The notes beneath the pieces were generated by a model. That model was not told the origin of the DNA. It saw only the letters and a program-made list of their open reading frames with translations, and ran no database searches. Source: an uncultured Frankineae bacterium (lineage in GTDB: Bacteria; Actinomycetota; Actinomycetes; Mycobacteriales; SCTD01). From it: 8,024 bases of DNA. Both the position numbers and the translations under genes were made by a program. Below, piece after piece: positions 6,010-8,024 of this stretch. Every line of letters begins with the position of its first letter. The first letter of the stretch is position 1. The stretch covers positions 1 to 8,024 of the forward strand of contig CADCUE010000222.1 of assembly GCA_902805805.1 (NCBI GenBank), given 5' to 3'.

Positions 6010-6105
6010 TGTGTGCGGGAGTCCGGACAGACCGGGCTGAGAGGACGGCTGCGTCGCCGTCGACCGCTGGAACCTGTCCGGGTCATGCCGGCGTAGGGAG
6101 ACACG
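6010..6105 (+). promoter_or_regulatory. TPP riboswitch (THI box) controlling cytX-thiE
   Basis: All conserved THI-box parts are present: CTGAGA (6037-6042), ACCTG (6072-6076) and the ATGCCGGCGTAGGGA block (6085-6099). The full fold can be drawn: P1 6010-6014 with 6101-6105; P2 6015-6018 with 6064-6067; P3 6020-6026 with 6032-6038; an extra P3a 6044-6049 with 6056-6061; P4 6073-6075 with 6095-6097; P5 6078-6081 with 6088-6091. Bound thiamin pyrophosphate should repress the downstream genes. There is no room for a terminator hairpin before the first ATG. The ribosome-binding site AGGGAGA (6095-6101) is built into P4 and the start of P1, so control is most likely translational by direct sequestration. 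Confidence 0.96.
6095..6101 (+). promoter_or_regulatory. Ribosome-binding site inside the TPP aptamer
   Basis: AGGGAGA is the only strong Shine-Dalgarno sequence upstream of cytX. It ends 6 bases before ATG 6108 of the leader ORF but 29 bases before ATG 6131 of cytX, so by spacing it serves the leader ORF. Its first three bases form P4 of the aptamer, so ligand-stabilised folding hides it from the ribosome. Confidence 0.75.
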
Positions 6106-6107
6106 AG

Positions 6108-6134
6108 ATGAGCGAGCGCGTGAGCGCACCATGA
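6108..6134 (+). CDS. Eight-codon leader ORF between the TPP riboswitch and cytX
   Basis: ATG 6108 opens a frame encoding MSERVSAP and closes at TGA 6132-6134. The stop overlaps the cytX start codon in an ATGA junction. The riboswitch-borne AGGGAGA sits at ideal distance for this start and too far for cytX, whose own upstream bases (GAGCGCACC) offer no good ribosome-binding site. I infer that ribosomes load on the leader ORF and reinitiate at cytX, with the riboswitch gating the first step. The peptide has no run of unusual codons, so attenuation-type control is not suggested. A real leader ORF could also be an accident of spacing; translation is unproven. Confidence 0.5.
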   Translation: MSERVSAP

Positions 6135-7480
6135 GCGCGGGCACTGCCGTCGGCCCGGCGCCGACCGAGGCGCCGCTGACCCTGTCCCAGCCCCCGGCAC
6201 AGGAGCTGGGGCTGCGCGACACCTTCGGCCTGTGGGCGTCGCTCGGGATCAGCCTGCTGCTGCCCGTCGCCGCGGCCTTCGTCGTGCTGGCCGGCCGGCC
6301 GCTCTGGGTCACCCTGTCGGCCGTGGCCGTCGGGTCCGTGATCGGAGCGGTGCTGCTCGGCCTGACGGCGGCCCCGGCGGCGCGGGAGCGGGTGCCGGCG
6401 ATGGTGCTGCTGCGGGGGCTGCTCGGCCACCGGGCGAGCTGGCTGCCGACCGGCCTGAACGTCCTGCAGTGCCTGGGCTGGGCGACCTTCGAGATCGTCG
6501 TCATCGCGGAGGCGGCCTCCCGGGCGCTCGACGCGCCGCGGTGGCCGTTCGTCCTGGCCGCCGGGGTGCTGGCCACGGCGATGGCGATGCGACCGCTGGG
6601 CGTCGTGCGCGTGCTGGCGCGCTACGCCGTCTGGGCCGCGCTGGCGGCCGTGGTCTACCTGTACGTCGGTGTCCTGTCCGAGCCGCTGCCCGAGGTCGAG
6701 GAGGGCGGCGCCGGCTCGTACTGGTCGGCCGTCGACATCGTCATCGCCCTGCCCGTCTCGTGGTTCCCGCTGGCCGCGGACTACACGCGGCACGTGCGCG
6801 ACCCGCGCACCGCGTTCCTCGGGACCGCGGCCGGCTACGGGCTCGCGACGTTCGTCATGTTCTCCCTCGGGGTGCTGGCGCTGTCGGCCTACGGCGCGGT
6901 CGGCCTCGACGTGATCGACGCCCTGCTCGCGGTGCCGCTGGGGCTGCTGGCGGTGCTCGTGCTGGTCGCGGTGGAGGTGGACGAGGCGTTCGCCAACATC
7001 TACTCGACCGCGGTGTCGACGCAGAACGTCGCCGGCCGGCTCGACCGGCGGGTCATGGCGGCGGTCGTCGGCACGGTGGCCACCGTCCTCGCGCTCAGCC
7101 TCGACGTGGTGGCGTACGAGCCGTTCCTGTTCCTGCTCGGCTCGGTGTTCGTCCCGCTGGCCGGGGTGCTGCTGGTCGCCTACTACCTGCTGCCCCGCGG
7201 CGCGTGGGACGTCTCGCAGGACGCGCCCGCGCGGCCTGCCCTGCTGCTGCCCTGGGCGGCGGGCTTCGTCGCCTACCAGCTCACCGTGCCGACCTTCTTC
7301 CTCGGGACCGCGGCGGCCTGGACGTCCTGGTGGGCCGCCCGCCAGGCCGACCTGGGCATCTCCGCGACGCACGGGCTCTCCGCGTCCCTGGTCAGCCTCA
7401 CGGTCGCGTCCCTGCTCACGGTCGCCGTCGCCCTGCCCGGCGCGCTGCGCGCCCGTCGCGCTCAGGTGCCGGCGCGATGA
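6131..7480 (+). CDS. cytX: CytX-type NCS1 family permease, predicted HMP/thiamin-precursor transporter
   Basis: Encodes 449 residues, almost all hydrophobic helices, consistent with the 12-helix NCS1 (cytosine/purine/hydantoin) fold. The short N-terminal tail ends in ELGLRDTFGLWASLGISLL (helix 1 about 31-54). A characteristic block, ALPVSWFPLAADYTRHVRDP, lies at 206-225, and ANIYSTAVSTQN at 287-298, as in CytX and CodB-like carriers. The C-terminus is basic (RARRAQVPAR), expected inside. CytX proteins are the NCS1 branch repeatedly found under TPP riboswitches with tenA or thiamin genes, and are predicted to import HMP or its aminopyrimidine precursor. The riboswitch here gives the same context. 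ATG 6131 is the first possible start in frame. The stop overlaps the thiE start by 4 bases (ATGA). The substrate is inferred, not shown. Confidence 0.9.
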   Translation: MSAGTAVGPAPTEAPLTLSQPPAQELGLRDTFGLWASLGISLLLPVAAAFVVLAGRPLWVTLSAVAVGSVIGAVLLGLTAAPAARERVPAMVLLRGLLGHRASWLPTGLNVLQCLGWATFEIVVIAEAASRALDAPRWPFVLAAGVLATAMAMRPLGVVRVLARYAVWAALAAVVYLYVGVLSEPLPEVEEGGAGSYWSAVDIVIALPVSWFPLAADYTRHVRDPRTAFLGTAAGYGLATFVMFSLGVLALSAYGAVGLDVIDALLAVPLGLLAVLVLVAVEVDEAFANIYSTAVSTQNVAGRLDRRVMAAVVGTVATVLALSLDVVAYEPFLFLLGSVFVPLAGVLLVAYYLLPRGAWDVSQDAPARPALLLPWAAGFVAYQLTVPTFFLGTAAAWTSWWAARQADLGISATHGLSASLVSLTVASLLTVAVALPGALRARRAQVPAR

Positions 7481-8024
7481 CGGCGGGCCCGGTCCTGGGC
7501 CGGCTGCACGTCCTGACCGACACGCGCGACGGCCGCGACGCGCTGGGCGTCGTGCGGGCCGCGCTGTCGGCCGGCGCCCCCGTGGTGCAGGTGCGCGCCA
7601 AGGACGGCACGGACCGCGAGCTGCACGAGCTGGCGGAGCTCGTCGCCCGGCTGTGCGAGGCCGCCGGCGCGCTGTGCGTCGTCGACGACCGCGCCGACAT
7701 CGCGCTGGCAGTCGGCGCGGGCGGGACCCACCTCGGCGCGCACGACCTGCCGCTGTCCGCCGCGCGGCGGGTCGTCGGACCGGACCACGTGCTGGGGGGC
7801 ACGGCCCGCGACCCGGCCCGGGCACGGGAGCTGGTCGCGCAGGGCGCCACCTACCTGGGCGTGGGGCCGGCGGCCGCCACGTCGACCAAGGCGGGGTTGC
7901 CCGACCCGCTCGGCGTGCGCGGTGTCGGGGCGGTCGCCGCCGCCGTCGACGTGCCGGTCATCGCCATCGGCGGGGTCACGGTCGAGCACGTGCCGGCGCT
8001 GCTCGCCGCCGGGGTGCACGGCGT
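7477..8024 (+). CDS. thiE: Thiamine-phosphate synthase ThiE, 5' part (cut by window end)
   Basis: ATG 7477 overlaps the cytX stop (ATGA), and the frame stays open to the window end: 182 codons of an expected 205-220. ThiE joins HMP diphosphate to hydroxyethylthiazole phosphate, giving thiamin phosphate and pyrophosphate. The TIM-barrel motifs appear in order: GRLHVLTDTR at residues 8-17, VVQVRAKDG (normally Q-x-R-x-K), CVVDDRADIALAVGAGGTHLGAHDLP with the Mg-binding aspartates, GVGPAAATSTKAGLPDPLG for the pyrophosphate site, and VIAIGGV near the end. The usual NDR motif reads DDR here. Coupling to cytX under the same riboswitch means uptake and joining of the pyrimidine are shut off together by TPP. 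Further thiazole genes such as thiO/thiS/thiG may follow outside the window. Confidence 0.95.
   Translation, partial: MTAGPVLGRLHVLTDTRDGRDALGVVRAALSAGAPVVQVRAKDGTDRELHELAELVARLCEAAGALCVVDDRADIALAVGAGGTHLGAHDLPLSAARRVVGPDHVLGGTARDPARARELVAQGATYLGVGPAAATSTKAGLPDPLGVRGVGAVAAAVDVPVIAIGGVTVEHVPALLAAGVHG

Noticed and set aside
4165..6576. A reverse-strand open frame of 803 codons crossing the riboswitch and cytX
   Set aside because: It overlaps five better features in other frames, including the TPP aptamer, and its Arg/Ala/Pro-rich translation matches no family.
6083..7825. A reverse-strand open frame of 580 codons opposite cytX and thiE
   Set aside because: It is an antisense shadow rich in Arg, Gly, Gln and His. 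cytX and thiE on the forward strand have clear family motifs and operon structure.

Overview
The window comes from a very GC-rich genome whose third codon positions are almost all G or C. Several starts are GTG, several genes overlap by 4 bases (ATGA/GTGA), and the -10-like elements have the form TAnnnT. This fits a high-GC actinomycete (Actinomycetota). Narrowing it further, for example to the Geodermatophilales or Frankiales, would be a guess. I see no insertion sequence, phage gene, tRNA, rRNA or CRISPR array.

Left part (1-2250): the 3' end of an iron-containing hydroxyacid-oxoacid transhydrogenase meets a convergent hotdog thioesterase gene with only 3 bases between the stops. A luciferase-like flavin-dependent oxidoreductase is divergent from the thioesterase. 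It is followed by a 45-codon gene for a strongly basic protein and then by a perfect 17-bp hairpin that probably terminates transcription from both sides.

Middle (2251-3740): a reverse-strand gene encodes an exported lipoprotein with a low-complexity tether and seven YVTN/YncE-type repeats, so it is probably a seven-bladed beta-propeller. Its leader contains short tandem and direct repeats.

Right part (3741-8024) is a divergent vitamin B1 (thiamin) salvage locus. On the forward strand a complete TPP riboswitch precedes an 8-codon leader ORF, a CytX-type NCS1 permease and thiE (cut by the window end), all chained by ATGA overlaps. On the reverse strand, from a promoter almost back to back with the first, run two different TenA paralogues. 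One is of the Glu (TenA_E) type and one of the classical Cys (TenA_C) type. A pirin-family cupin follows 24 bases later. The likely logic is that CytX imports a pyrimidine precursor or breakdown product, the TenA pair releases hydroxymethylpyrimidine (HMP), and ThiE joins phosphorylated HMP to the thiazole phosphate. No ThiD kinase is visible here.

The most interesting points are the leader ORF that takes the riboswitch-controlled ribosome-binding site in place of cytX, the TenA_E/TenA_C/pirin operon, and the unannotated small basic protein.
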